Shown here: in pieces, positions 7,785 through 17,900 of the stretch
Layout: each line of letters begins with the position of its first letter
Position numbering within the stretch: position 1 is the first letter of the stretch
DNA from: an uncultured Verrucomicrobiota bacterium
GTDB lineage: Bacteria > Verrucomicrobiota > Kiritimatiellia > Kiritimatiellales > Tichowtungiaceae
NCBI GenBank assembly: GCA_903831085.1
Contig: CAIKWE010000031.1
Span: forward strand, 37,234-101,233
DNA: 64,000 nucleotides
Reading direction: 5' to 3'
Program-made: the position numbers and the translations under genes
The notes under the pieces: generated by a model
Databases searched by the model: none
Seen by the model: the letters and a program-made list of their open reading frames with translations, nothing else
Told to the model about the DNA's origin: nothing

Positions 7785-8645
7785 ATGGCGGCTGAAACTG
7801 TGGTTCCCGACTTTTTTGTACAAATCCTGTCGAAATATTGGTGGATGCTGCTAATCCCTGCGATTCCGCCTTTGATGAAAATGTTCGCGCCACTGATTAA
7901 AGGCAAGGTCGGCGAGGGCGTGGTGAATCTGGCGGCGAAACTCCGGCTCGACCCGAACGTGTACCACATGATGAAAGATGTGACGATCCCGTCAAAAACC
8001 GGCACGACGCAGATCGACCATGTGATCGTTTCAAAGTTCGGCCTGTTCGTGATCGAAACCAAAAATTACAAGGGCTGGATTTATGCCGACACCAAAGACG
8101 CCAAATGGACGCAGGTTAATTTCAAACAAAAGAACCGTTTCCAAAACCCGTTGCGCCAGAACTACGCCCACATTTGCGCGCTGTCCGAACTGCTCGAACT
8201 CCCGAAGGACAAAATCCTCGGCGTGGTCTGCTTCATGGGTGATGCGAAGTTTAAAACCGAAATCCCGAGCGGCGTTTTTCTGGAAGGCCGCTACGTCAAC
8301 TACATCCAGTCGTTCCAGACTCCGGCTTTCTCCGAGGCCGAGGTTTCCGGCATTATTCAGAAACTTGAATCCGAACGCCTTGAGCGCGGGTTCAAAACCA
8401 ACCGTCAACATATCTGGCAACTCAAGGATCGCCATTCGACCGGAGGGTTTCGCTCCGTCGAACCCGGCGGCGACGGAGCGCCGCCCTCCAAAAATGATTT
8501 TGCTGTTACTGGTTGTGCTAAAAGCGCCTGCCCGAAATGCGGAGCCGCAATGGTTCTACGAACTGCAAAAAAAGGCGCTAACGCTGGAAATCAGTTCTGG
8601 GGTTGCTCCCGCTATCCCGACTGCAAATCGATTCGCCCGGTTTGA
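7785..8645 (+). CDS. NERD-domain protein with C-terminal topoisomerase-type zinc ribbon
   Basis: A 286-residue protein. A hydrophobic segment (WWMLLIPAIPPLMKMF, about residues 19-34) could anchor it in the membrane. Residues 60-190 carry a NERD nuclease-related domain with the motif QIDHVIVSKFGLFVIETK (D78, E91, K93). The C-terminus has four cysteines in CPKCG...FWGCSRYPDC, a topoisomerase I-type zinc ribbon. The start at 7785 is chosen for the GGAG 7 nt upstream and because earlier in-frame sequence lies in repeat DNA. A 48-bp palindrome between the two domains is translated in frame. A DNA-processing role is inferred; the true substrate is unknown. Confidence 0.8.
   Translation: MAAETVVPDFFVQILSKYWWMLLIPAIPPLMKMFAPLIKGKVGEGVVNLAAKLRLDPNVYHMMKDVTIPSKTGTTQIDHVIVSKFGLFVIETKNYKGWIYADTKDAKWTQVNFKQKNRFQNPLRQNYAHICALSELLELPKDKILGVVCFMGDAKFKTEIPSGVFLEGRYVNYIQSFQTPAFSEAEVSGIIQKLESERLERGFKTNRQHIWQLKDRHSTGGFRSVEPGGDGAPPSKNDFAVTGCAKSACPKCGAAMVLRTAKKGANAGNQFWGCSRYPDCKSIRPV
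8442..8489. repeat. In-frame nested palindrome in the NERD gene linker
   Basis: GGAGGG and CCCTCC enclose a perfect 10-bp inverted repeat, CGCTCCGTCG (8451-8460) and CGACGGAGCG (8471-8480). It encodes the linker GGFRSVEPGGDGAPPS between the nuclease-like and zinc-ribbon domains, and looks like an inserted REP-type element kept in frame. Confidence 0.7.
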
Positions 8646-9074
8646 TGCGCCGGGTGAGGTCACCCGGCCTACAGTTTTTGCCACTTCGTTGCCTCGCATT
8701 CGCGAGGCCCAGCTCGACGCTGTCTCGGTTGTGCTTTCTCGTGTTTTTTGTGGCTATTCCGTTTCCAATGCTCGGAACTATTCGCGGTTTGTTTGTGCTC
8801 TCTACGTGCTTTCGCGGCAAATCCGTTTCCGAAGATTGGAACCCTCTGCGCCCTCCGCATCTCCGCGAGAGATCTCTCTTCCGATGTCTGGAAGTCCGCC
8901 CCGAGGTCCGCGGTCAAAATCCGGTGTGTTTGCCCCGTGTTTTGAAAATTCTCGGGATCGAGAGTTGAATTGTCGGGTAAAAATGATATATCTGGAAACT
9001 TGTGGCCGCTGTTTGTTTGATGCCGACACGATGTCCGCAAGCTGTAACAAGATATTAACAAAGGTGTTTAGATT
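8646..9074. other. Repeat-rich intergenic region, no gene seen
   Basis: This 429-bp stretch contains three copies or variants of the TTCCA/TGGAA palindrome (8763-8777, 8827-8841, 8879-8893) and strings of the dispersed CTCTGCG/CGCGGCAAATCC type. No codon-like organisation is convincing on either strand. The end presumably contains the promoter of the first response regulator (AAGGTGTTTAGATT before the ATG). Confidence 0.6.
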
Positions 9075-9455
9075 ATGCCCCGTATTTTGATTGTAGATGA
9101 CGCTCCGTCCATTCTGATGCTGCTCTCTGCGCTTTTGACCGGAGAGGGCTATGAAGTTGGCACGGCCAAAAACGGTGAAGAGGCCGTCAAGCTCCTGAAG
9201 GCCGAGACGTTCGATCTGATGATTTCTGACATTAACATGCGGCCCGTTAACGGGGTGGAGCTGCTGCGCAAGACCAGAAAATCCTATCCGAAGATGGGTG
9301 TCATCATGCTGACGGCCTACGAGACGATGTTTACCGCTGATCAGGCCACGGAAAACGGAGCCTTCGCCTACGTCGTCAAGCCCTTCAAGCGCGCCAAGCT
9401 GCTTGAGACGGTGCAGCAAGGGCTTGAGAAATACGGCGTCTCTGAAAAAATCTGA
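9075..9455 (+). CDS. Single-domain response regulator, copy 1 of 3
   Basis: A CheY-like receiver domain with no output domain (126 aa). The acidic pocket D8-D9, phosphoacceptor D52 (in LMISDINM), T80 and K102 are all present, so it should be phosphorylated by a partner kinase that is not in this window. It is the first of three tandem paralogues, each preceded by a similar leader (GGTGTTTA-type sequence before ATG). Its output partner is unknown. Confidence 0.92.
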   Translation: MPRILIVDDAPSILMLLSALLTGEGYEVGTAKNGEEAVKLLKAETFDLMISDINMRPVNGVELLRKTRKSYPKMGVIMLTAYETMFTADQATENGAFAYVVKPFKRAKLLETVQQGLEKYGVSEKI

Positions 9456-9608
9456 CCTTCGGGGCGGCGGCTCCGCCGGTCCGAATCGGGGGTTGAAAAA
9501 GCAGACGAAGAGGTGTAGCTTGATGGTTTGTGGGTTTCTTTTTCTCGATGCAGGAATGCCGCCCGCAGGTCGTAGCAAGATAGGTTGAAAGATAGAGGTG
9601 TTTAAACT

Positions 9609-9974
9609 ATGCCACGCATTTTGATTGTCGATGACGCGCCGTCCATTCTGTTGATGCTCTCGAAGCTTCTGACCGAAGAGGGGCACGCGGTTGCCACGGC
9701 CAAAAACGGCGAAGAGGCCGTCAAGCTCCTGCAGACCGAATCGTTCGATCTGATGATCTCAGACCTCAACATGCGGCCCGTTAATGGAGCGGATCTGTTG
9801 CGCAAGACCAGAAAATCCTATCCGAAGATGGGCGTCATCATGCTCACGGCCTACGAGTCGATGTATACCGCCGAACAAGCCGCAGAAAACGGAGCCTTCG
9901 CTTATATCGTCAAGCCCTTCAAAACCGCTAAGCTGCTCGAGACGGTACACCGCGGGCTTGCGTATTACGTATAA
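9609..9974 (+). CDS. Single-domain response regulator, copy 2 of 3
   Basis: A 121-residue receiver domain, closely related to the copy upstream (shared MPRILIVDDAPSIL, TAKNGEEAVKLL and SYPKMGVIMLTAYE segments). D8-D9, D52, T80 and K102 are conserved. The 153-bp gap from copy 1 contains a GC-rich inverted repeat, and the gene has the leader AGAGGTGTTTAAACT before ATG. It arose by tandem duplication; no output domain is present. Confidence 0.92.
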   Translation: MPRILIVDDAPSILLMLSKLLTEEGHAVATAKNGEEAVKLLQTESFDLMISDLNMRPVNGADLLRKTRKSYPKMGVIMLTAYESMYTAEQAAENGAFAYIVKPFKTAKLLETVHRGLAYYV

Positions 9975-10076
9975 ATGTAAACTCCGGGGCGGCTTCATCG
10001 GGAGCGGTCTCCCTGTGCAGACACGGCTCCCGCCATCTATAACGGCGCGTATAGAAACGGAAGGGGAATTTAAATC

Positions 10077-10451
10077 ATGCCTCGTATTCTGGTCGTAGAC
10101 GATTCTCCGCCTTGTCTGATGCTGCTCTCCAAACTTCTCGCCGGACTGGGGCACGAGGTCGCCACGGCCAAAAACGGTAAAGAAGCGCTCGAGGTTCTTC
10201 AGGCCGGGCCGTTCGATCTGCTGGTCTCGGATCTGAACATGGAGCCCATTAACGGGATGGAGCTGCTGCGCGCGGTCAAGGTCTCCTGCGTAAAAATGGA
10301 AGTCATCCTGGTCACTGCCTATGCGTCGCTTTACAGCACCGACGAGGCTAAAAAATGCGGAGCTTTCGCCTATATCACCAAACCTTTCAAAACCGCTATG
10401 CTGTTCGAGACGGTGCATCGAGCGCTTGAGCGCTCCGGCGCCACGGCATGA
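10077..10451 (+). CDS. Single-domain response regulator, copy 3 of 3
   Basis: A 124-residue receiver domain, more diverged than the other two (VVDDSPPCLMLL, KVSCVKMEVILVTAY), but with D8-D9, the phosphoacceptor Asp in LLVSDLNM, the Thr in LVTAY and the Lys in ITKPF all kept. It is the last gene before secA, separated by 138 bp with dispersed-repeat sequence, so linkage to secA is probably incidental. Confidence 0.9.
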   Translation: MPRILVVDDSPPCLMLLSKLLAGLGHEVATAKNGKEALEVLQAGPFDLLVSDLNMEPINGMELLRAVKVSCVKMEVILVTAYASLYSTDEAKKCGAFAYITKPFKTAMLFETVHRALERSGATA

Positions 10452-10489
10452 AATACAGGCCCGGCGCGGCTTCTTCTGTCCGGTTTCTG

Positions 10490-10545
10490 TCCGCGGTTAG
10501 ATTCTCTTTTTTCCGTGTAAATCCGTGTGTTCCGTGATTAACTGC
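10490..10545. repeat. CCGTGT-type dispersed non-coding repeat before secA
   Basis: The words TTTTTTCCGTGTAAATCC and GTGTGTTCCGTGATTAA form a string seen between genes in many unrelated bacteria. It is followed by GATAACTGCTAACGGATAACCGG, a second low-complexity type, up to the secA start. Confidence 0.55.
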
Positions 10546-10589
10546 CTGCCCTTTAAACCGATAACTGCTAACGGATAACCGGTAACTTT

Positions 10590-13500
10590 ATGATTAATGC
10601 TGTTTTGAAGAAAATTTTCGGGTCGAAGAACGAGCGCGACATTAAGAAGATGCTGCCGCTGGTTCAGCGGATCAACGCGCTGGAAATCGAGTATCAAAGG
10701 CTCTCCGACGATCAGCTCAAAGCCAAGACCGCCGAGTTCAGGGAACGCTTCGCGCAGGGCGCGCCGCTGGACGAACTTCTTCCCGAGGCTTTCGCGACCG
10801 TGAAGAACGCCTGCCGCCGGCTGTGCGGCTCCATCGTTCACGTCTGCGGGCACGATATGGAATGGGACATGGTGCCGTTCGATGTGCAGCTGATCGGCGG
10901 CATCTCGCTCCATCAGGGCCGCATCGCGGAAATGGCGACCGGCGAAGGCAAAACGCTGGTGGCGACGATGCCGGTTTACCTGAACGCGCTGGCGGGCCGC
11001 GGCGTTCATGTGGTGACAACCAACGACTTTCTGGCCGAGCGCGACTCGACCTGGATGGGCTATGTCTATCAATACCTCGGCCTGACAGTCGGCTGTCTGA
11101 AAGGTCAGATGCCGCCGCCGGAGCGCCGCGCGCAGTATGACTGCGATATCACCTACGGCACGAACAGTGAGTTCGGCTTCGACTATCTGCGCGACAATAT
11201 GGCGATGCGCCCCGAGGATATGGTGCAGCAGCGCGGCCACGCCTACGCCATCATCGACGAAATCGACTCGATCCTGATCGACGAGGCCCGCACGCCGCTG
11301 ATTATTTCCGGCCCCGCGCCCTACTCCGCGGACGAGCAGTACCGCGCGCTGAACGGCACCGTGCAGCGGCTCGTCCGCCGTCAGCAGGAACTCTGTTCGA
11401 AGATGATCAGCGAGGCGCAGGAGCTTCTCGAAAAAGGCGATACCGATGCCGCCCAGCGCAAGCTTTATCAAGTGAATCAGGGCATGCCGAAGAATAAGCA
11501 ACTGGCGAAAATGATCGAAGAGCCGGCGACCCGCCGCCTGCTGGAGCAGGTGAACAACATGATGATCACCGACTCTTACAAAGCAGAGGCGCGCGCCCTT
11601 CGTGAGGAAATGTTTTTCGCGGTGGACGAAAAAGGCCACGACGCCAGTCTGTCGGACAAAGGTTGCGAAACGCTGAGCCCCGAGGATCCGGAATCGTTCC
11701 TGATGCCTGATCTGGCAACCGCGCTGTCCGAGCTCGAAGGCCGCGTCGGTCTCGCCCCGCAGGAAAAACTGGTGATCCGCCAGAAGCTGCAGGACGAGTT
11801 CGCGACCCGCAGCGAACGCATCCACGCCGTGAACCAGCTGATCCGCGCTTACTGCATCTATGAAAAAGATGTCGAGTATGTCGTGCAGAATAACCAGGTG
11901 ATTATCGTGGATACATTCACCGGCCGTCTGATGGACGGCCGCCGCTGGAGCGACGGTCTCCACCAGGCCGTCGAAGCCAAGGAGGGCGTGAAGATCGAGC
12001 GCGAAACGCAGACGCTGGCGACGATCACGATTCAGAATTATTTCCGCATGTACGATAAACTCTCCGGCATGACCGGCACCGCCGAAACCGAGGCGAGCGA
12101 GTTCCACGAAATCTACAAGCTCGATGTGGTGGTGATTCCCACCAACCGCCCGATCCGCCGCGTGGACATTAACGACCAGATTTATAAGACCAAACGCGAG
12201 AAGTACACCGCGGTGATCGAGCAGATCAAAGACTGCCACAAAAAGAAACAGCCGGTGCTCGTCGGCACCGCCACGGTTGAAACCTCCGAGGTGATCAGCC
12301 GGATGCTCGACCGCCAGGGCATTCCGCATAATGTGCTCAACGCCAAAAACCACGCGCGCGAAGCGGAGATCGTCTCGCTGGCCGGTCAGCCCGGCGCGAT
12401 CACCATCGCCACCAACATGGCGGGCCGCGGTACCGACATTAAGCTCGGCAAAGATGTGGTCTGGCTGAGCCGCGATCAGATTATGGACAAGTCCCTTTCG
12501 CTCAGCACCGCGCCGTCGGGCGAAAGTGAGCCGTTGAAAAAACTGCTGATGGAAAAACCGTGCGGGCTTTATGTGATCGGTTCTGAACGCCATGAGTCCC
12601 GCCGCATCGACCGCCAGCTGCGCGGACGTTGCGCCCGCCAGGGCGACCCCGGCCTTTCGCGGTTGTATGTTTCGCTCGAAGACGACCTGATGCGCCTGTT
12701 CGGTTCGGACCGCATCGCGAGCATCATGGAAAAGCTCGGCATCGAGGAAGGCGAGGTGCTCGAGCATCCGTGGCTGAATAAATCCATCGAGAAAGCGCAG
12801 GAGCGCGTCGAGCAGATGAATTTCGGCATCCGTAAGAACACTCTGAAGTACGACGACGTGATGAACCAGCAGCGCGAAGTGATCTACGGCTTCCGCCAGA
12901 CCGTTCTGCGCAGTCAGGATCCGCGCGAACAGCTTTACGACATCATCACCGACATCATCGAGCAAAACGCCGAAGCGCCCGCCGAGGAATTTCTGGCCTG
13001 GGCCAACATGACCTTCCCCGTCGGCCTGCGCGCCGAAGATATTCCGGAAGAACCGGAAGCGCGGGTCGAACTGCTCTTCGGGCGCGTCAAAGAAGCCTAT
13101 GAGCTGAAAGTGACGCATGAAACCCCGGAACGGGTCAAAGGCCTTGAGCAGATGATCATCCTGCAGTCGGTGGACGAACACTGGCAGGAATATCTGCGCA
13201 ACATGGACAGCCTGCGTGAGGGCATCGGTCTGCGCGCTTACGGGCAGCGCGATCCGCTGGTTGAATACAAGCGCGAAGCGTTCAATCTCTTCGGCGACTT
13301 GATGGATGTCATTAAAAATGAAATTTCGCAGAACATCTTCCGCACCGGCTCCTCCATGGAGGCGCTGCAGAGCTTCTGGCAGTCGCTCAACAAAATGATG
13401 GTGAGCAACCGCGCGCAGCAGGATCAGGCCTCAGCGATGGCGCTTGCGAAACAATCCGCCTCACAGCCCGGTCACGGCGCACCGCCCGGCGCTGAGCCGG

Positions 13501-13598
13501 CGCAACAGCCGATTCGGCGTATCGGTCCTGACGTCGGTCGTAATGATCCCTGCCCGTGCGGAAGCGGCAAAAAATACAAGAAGTGCTGCGGACAGTAG
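10590..13598 (+). CDS. secA: Preprotein translocase ATPase SecA
   Basis: Motor that pushes unfolded preproteins through SecYEG at the inner membrane. The 1002-residue product has Walker A in MATGEGKTL (K121), Walker B and its surroundings in [19 protein letters not shown], the helicase motif [12 protein letters not shown], the scaffold and wing domains, and ends with the SEC-C zinc motif [16 protein letters not shown], which binds SecB or ribosomes. It is longer than the roughly 900-residue E. coli protein because of extra sequence between NBD1 and the cross-linking domain (around residues 255-345), a region of variable inserts. Confidence 0.98.
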   Translation: MINAVLKKIFGSKNERDIKKMLPLVQRINALEIEYQRLSDDQLKAKTAEFRERFAQGAPLDELLPEAFATVKNACRRLCGSIVHVCGHDMEWDMVPFDVQLIGGISLHQGRIAEMATGEGKTLVATMPVYLNALAGRGVHVVTTNDFLAERDSTWMGYVYQYLGLTVGCLKGQMPPPERRAQYDCDITYGTNSEFGFDYLRDNMAMRPEDMVQQRGHAYAIIDEIDSILIDEARTPLIISGPAPYSADEQYRALNGTVQRLVRRQQELCSKMISEAQELLEKGDTDAAQRKLYQVNQGMPKNKQLAKMIEEPATRRLLEQVNNMMITDSYKAEARALREEMFFAVDEKGHDASLSDKGCETLSPEDPESFLMPDLATALSELEGRVGLAPQEKLVIRQKLQDEFATRSERIHAVNQLIRAYCIYEKDVEYVVQNNQVIIVDTFTGRLMDGRRWSDGLHQAVEAKEGVKIERETQTLATITIQNYFRMYDKLSGMTGTAETEASEFHEIYKLDVVVIPTNRPIRRVDINDQIYKTKREKYTAVIEQIKDCHKKKQPVLVGTATVETSEVISRMLDRQGIPHNVLNAKNHAREAEIVSLAGQPGAITIATNMAGRGTDIKLGKDVVWLSRDQIMDKSLSLSTAPSGESEPLKKLLMEKPCGLYVIGSERHESRRIDRQLRGRCARQGDPGLSRLYVSLEDDLMRLFGSDRIASIMEKLGIEEGEVLEHPWLNKSIEKAQERVEQMNFGIRKNTLKYDDVMNQQREVIYGFRQTVLRSQDPREQLYDIITDIIEQNAEAPAEEFLAWANMTFPVGLRAEDIPEEPEARVELLFGRVKEAYELKVTHETPERVKGLEQMIILQSVDEHWQEYLRNMDSLREGIGLRAYGQRDPLVEYKREAFNLFGDLMDVIKNEISQNIFRTGSSMEALQSFWQSLNKMMVSNRAQQDQASAMALAKQSASQPGHGAPPGAEPAQQPIRRIGPDVGRNDPCPCGSGKKYKKCCGQ

Positions 13599-13614
13599 CC
13601 GGCGGAGGATCCTT

Positions 13615-14940
13615 CTACGGCTGATTCACGCCGGAAGCCGATTGAAGTCCCGCGGCCACTTCCGGAAGGATGCCTTTCCGGACATAGATCGGATCGATCA
13701 GCGTGCGCAGGGTTTTCAATTTCGCGGCGAAGCTCAGCGAGCCGGCGATACAGCAGAGTCCCGCGGCGATGACGGTCATTGGCGCGCCGATGACATGAAC
13801 CAGCGCGCCAGCCAGCAGACAGCCGAGCGGAACAGTGCCCATGAACGCCATGGAATAAAAACTCATCACACGGCCGCGTTTGTCGTCATCCACGATGAGT
13901 TGAAGCAGCGTGTTGGTCGCGGCCATTTGCATAACCATGCCGCCGCCGACTACCGGCATCACCGCCACCGTCAGCCAGAGCGAGGAGGAAAGCCCCAGCC
14001 CGAACAGGCCGAGGCCGAAAACCGCCGGCGACCATGCGATCAATGTGTCGAGTCCGCGGACACTGCGTCGCATGGCAAGAAACATGGCGCCCGACATCGC
14101 GCCGAGACCCACCGCCGAGGCCAGTAACCCCTGTGTGCGCGCTCCGCCGTGTAGAATCTGGTCCGCGAAAATCGGCAGCAACTGACCAAATGACGCGCCG
14201 GTCAGGCTGACCAGCGCCACCAGCAACAGCAGCGCGCGGATCGGCGGGAACCCGAACGCATACACGAACCCTTCTTTCAGATGCTGGAAAACCGCCTTGT
14301 CCGACGAGGCGCGTAGATGCGGCGGCACTTTCATCATCAGAAGCGTCACAACGCCCGGAACAAAGGTAAGCCCGTTAAGTAAAAAACAGAGCCCCTCGCC
14401 GGCCGCCGCGATGGTCACCCCCGCGATCATCGGCCCCAGCATGCGCGCGCCGTTCACCATGGATGAGTTCAGCGCGATCGCACCGGCCAGATCCTCCCTC
14501 CGGTCCACCATCTGGACGAGGAAGGCCTGCCGCGCCGGCAGAGCCAGCGCGTCGATAAATCCAAGCAGAAGCGACAGCGCGATAACATGCCAGGCCGTGA
14601 TGTGCCCGGAAAACATCAGCGCCGCCAAAGCCAGCGCCTGAATCATGGAAAGAACCTGCGTGAGAATCACCAATTGATAGCGGCTCCAGCGGTCCACCAG
14701 AACGCCAGCCAGCGGCGCCATGAAAAACGCGGGAATCCGGCTGGCGAAGCCGGCCAGTCCGAGCAGAACCGCGTTGTGCTCCAGTCTCCAGACGAGCCAC
14801 GCCACAGCCGTCATCTGCATCCAGGAGCCGGGCAGCGAAATGCACTGGCCTATGAAATACAGACGGAAATTGCGGTAGTGCAGCGCGCGGAACATCAGCT
14901 GCAGCCGCGACATTTCGGCGGGGTTATTGTTTTTTTTCAT
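13615..14940 (-). CDS. MFS transporter of the MFS_3/EntS-like type
   Basis: A 441-residue integral membrane protein with about twelve hydrophobic segments, of the major facilitator family that includes the enterobactin exporter EntS (MFS_3). The typical start LMFRALHYRNFRLYFIGQ and loop LVDRWSRYQLVILTQ are present. The start at 14940 gives MKKNNNPAEMSRLQ, 4 nt after the SNF2 gene stop; the ribosome site is weak, so translational coupling is likely. The substrate cannot be told from sequence. Confidence 0.88.
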   Translation of the reverse strand: MKKNNNPAEMSRLQLMFRALHYRNFRLYFIGQCISLPGSWMQMTAVAWLVWRLEHNAVLLGLAGFASRIPAFFMAPLAGVLVDRWSRYQLVILTQVLSMIQALALAALMFSGHITAWHVIALSLLLGFIDALALPARQAFLVQMVDRREDLAGAIALNSSMVNGARMLGPMIAGVTIAAAGEGLCFLLNGLTFVPGVVTLLMMKVPPHLRASSDKAVFQHLKEGFVYAFGFPPIRALLLLVALVSLTGASFGQLLPIFADQILHGGARTQGLLASAVGLGAMSGAMFLAMRRSVRGLDTLIAWSPAVFGLGLFGLGLSSSLWLTVAVMPVVGGGMVMQMAATNTLLQLIVDDDKRGRVMSFYSMAFMGTVPLGCLLAGALVHVIGAPMTVIAAGLCCIAGSLSFAAKLKTLRTLIDPIYVRKGILPEVAAGLQSASGVNQP

Positions 14941-14944
14941 CTTT

Positions 14945-17900
14945 TTACAACGACAGCAGTTCCTGAACATCGTTCCAGTTGAGCGCCTGCATGAACGCCC
15001 CCTCTTTTTCGAGCGTGGCGTTGATGACGCCCTGTTTGCGCTGCTGCATCTGCAAAACTTTTTCTTCGACCGTGTCTTTGGTGATGAGCTTGACGCTGTA
15101 AACGGTGTTTTTCTGCCCGATACGGTGGGCGCGGTCGGTCGCCTGATCTTCCACCGCCGGATTCCACCACGGGTCGTAGTGGATCACCATGTCGGCACCG
15201 GTCAGGTTGAGTCCGCTTCCGCCCGCTTTGAGGCTGATGAGGAAAACCGGTATGGAGCGGTCGGTGTTGAACTCTCTCACCATCGCCTGCCGGTTTTTCG
15301 TGGCGCCGTCGAGATAGCAGTATTTCAGTTCCCGTGCTTCGAGCTCCCGCCGCAGAATAGCGAGCATCGAGGTGAACTGGCTGAAGACGAGAATGCGGTG
15401 GCGCGCGTCGAGCGCTTCATCGACCAGTTCGAAAAAGAGTTCCATTTTAGCGGACGGGAATTCGCTCTTGAGGTTCGGCAGTTTGAGCAGGTCGAGATGA
15501 CAGCAGGTCTGACGCAGGCGAAGCAGTGTTTTGAATATCTGCATGCGTGAACGGTTGAAGCCCTGCGCCTCGACCATATCCGCGATTTTCCGTTTCGAGC
15601 TTTCCAGCAGCTCTTTGTAAACCATGTATTGGTCTTTGCTGAGCGAGCTGTGCGCGACACGCTGAATTTTTTCTGGCAGATCTTTGGCCACTTCGCGTTT
15701 GAGGCGGCGCAACAGGAATGGATGCAGTTTGCGGCGCAGCTTCATCTGCGCCAGCTCGCCGTCGGGCCCGCCGCGGCTGATCGGCTGTTCGTAGTGCTCA
15801 CGAAACGCTTTGTGGTTGCTGAGATAGCCCGGCATCAGAAAGTCCATGATCGACCAGAGATCCGCGACGCTGTTTTCGATCGGCGTGCCGGTGAGCACGA
15901 GCTTGTGCTGCGCGCGGATTTTTTTAGCAGCGACGGCGTTTTGCGTCGAACGATTTTTAATGTGCTGCGCCTCGTCAAGCACGGCAATGGCGAATTCGTA
16001 TTCCAGATATTTTTCGATGTCGCGGCGCAGCAACGCGTAGGAAGTGATGATCAGATCGCTTTCGCCGACTTTTTCCCAATGCTCATGGCGATCCACTCCG
16101 TGCAGTTTTAAAACGCGCAGGCCGGGCGTGAACCTTTCAGCCTCCTCGGCCCAGTTATCGACCAGGCTGGTCGGACAGACGATAAGCGACGGCTTGCCGC
16201 GAGCTTTTTCGTTCCGCCGCTCCAGTTGAAGCCAGACGAGAGCCTGCAGGGTTTTTCCCAGCCCCATTTCGTCGGCGAGAATTCCGCAGAAGCCGCTTTG
16301 TTCGAGGTAGCGCAGCCAATAAACGCCGTCCTTCTGGTAGGAGCGCAGGGTTTCTTCAAGTTTCGCGCCGATCGGTTCCGGCTCGATTTTCGCATCACGG
16401 TTCTGCTTCTTCGCCTTATTAAGCCAGTCGGGCGACGCTTCAACGTCCACGCCGTCGAGCGAATGAAGCGATGACTGAACGTAGGCGGCGTAAATGTCGT
16501 TCATGCGAAAGGTTCCCGCCGCGCCGCCCGCGCCGAAAGCGCAGTCGCTGAAAACCTCGCGCGCGGTTTCAATGGCGTCGATGTCGAGCAGGATGGTGCG
16601 CCCGTCCTTTTCGACGAACGCCTCGCCCATGTTCAGCGCGCGCTGGATTTCGCTTTCGCTCAGGCTCTGCCCGGCGCTGTTTTCGTAGGCGTAGCCGACA
16701 TCAAAAAATCCGCCGCCGGGCGCTTCGTTGATGCGGATGACCGGCGTGGTGAATTCCGCCTCTTCCATAAACGGCGCGACGCGCCCTTCCAGTTCGACGC
16801 GCCAGCCGAAGCGGCGCAGGCGCGGAATGGCGCCGCCGAGAAAGTTCAGCACCTCGCGCTGGCCGACGATGGAGGTGAGCAGGTCGCCGCGGTGTCCGCG
16901 CAGTCCGGTCGGCGCGAGTTTTTCCAGCGCCTGCTTTTCGGCTTCCGGATTGCGCACGCGGTATTCCAGAATGTCCTCGGACGAAGGAATGGCGAACCCG
17001 CCCGCGGCTTCCTCGCGGCATGCAACGAGAATGGTGTCGCCGTACTCGGCGTAAAGTTTCGCGGCGAGCGAGGCGCGGCTGCCGCTGACAACCAGACGGA
17101 AATGCGGTTCGGCCGGTGCCAGCGTGAAGAGGTCGGCCGAAACATCCGTGTCCACATGGATGAGGTTTCCAAGGGTTGGAAGTTCCTGATTGAGGAAGTG
17201 CGGCACGGCGGGACGCAGAATGCGCGTGGGCTGATGGTAGATGCTCCGCAGCGGCGCGGGCAGCAGCTCGTCCAGTTTGCGGAATGTGTTGCGCGCAAAG
17301 GCCCAGCCTTCGCGCGGGCCGATGATGAACAGAGGCGCTCCGTTGCGTCCCGGCAGTTCGGCGTGCATGGAGAGGTTGATTTCGCCGCTCGCTTCGTCGA
17401 GTTCGATGTGCAGGCGAGTGCCGATGGTTTCCGGCAGAACCGCGAGCGGAGCCTCCTCTCCGTCTTCATAGAGCGGTTTGTTGACGCAAAGTTGGAGCAG
17501 ATTGATGAAGTCGGCCTCGCCGGCGACCAGCCGACCGCGGGCAGGTCCTTCGCAGATATCTTCGAGCACGAACAGCAGGTTTTCATCGCGCGGCGTGAAT
17601 GAAAGCGGAAGATCGGATGGAACATCGTTGAGTGGAATATTCCGTCCGTTGTAACAGGCAAAACAGCGCATCGGAAAGCGTCCGCCGCGCGCCTGTTCGC
17701 GCCAGTTCTGTTCGAGCACGATCCGCAGAACGGCGGAGGTTCCCTTGGGGTGTCCGGCCGGAACGCGGGCAATGTATTTGGATTCGTCGAGGTGGCGGAT
17801 GCGCTCGGCGCGTTTTTTTTCTTTGTTCGCTTTTTCCTGCCGCTGCGGATCGCTGTACTGTTTGATCGCTTCGAGCCCTAAAGCGACCAGATGGCTGCAT

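Noticed and set aside
10497..13181. Very long open frame (894 codons) antisense to secA
   Set aside because: It lies wholly opposite secA, its product is His/Phe/Leu-rich with no recognisable domain, and GC-rich codon bias makes such antisense frames common.
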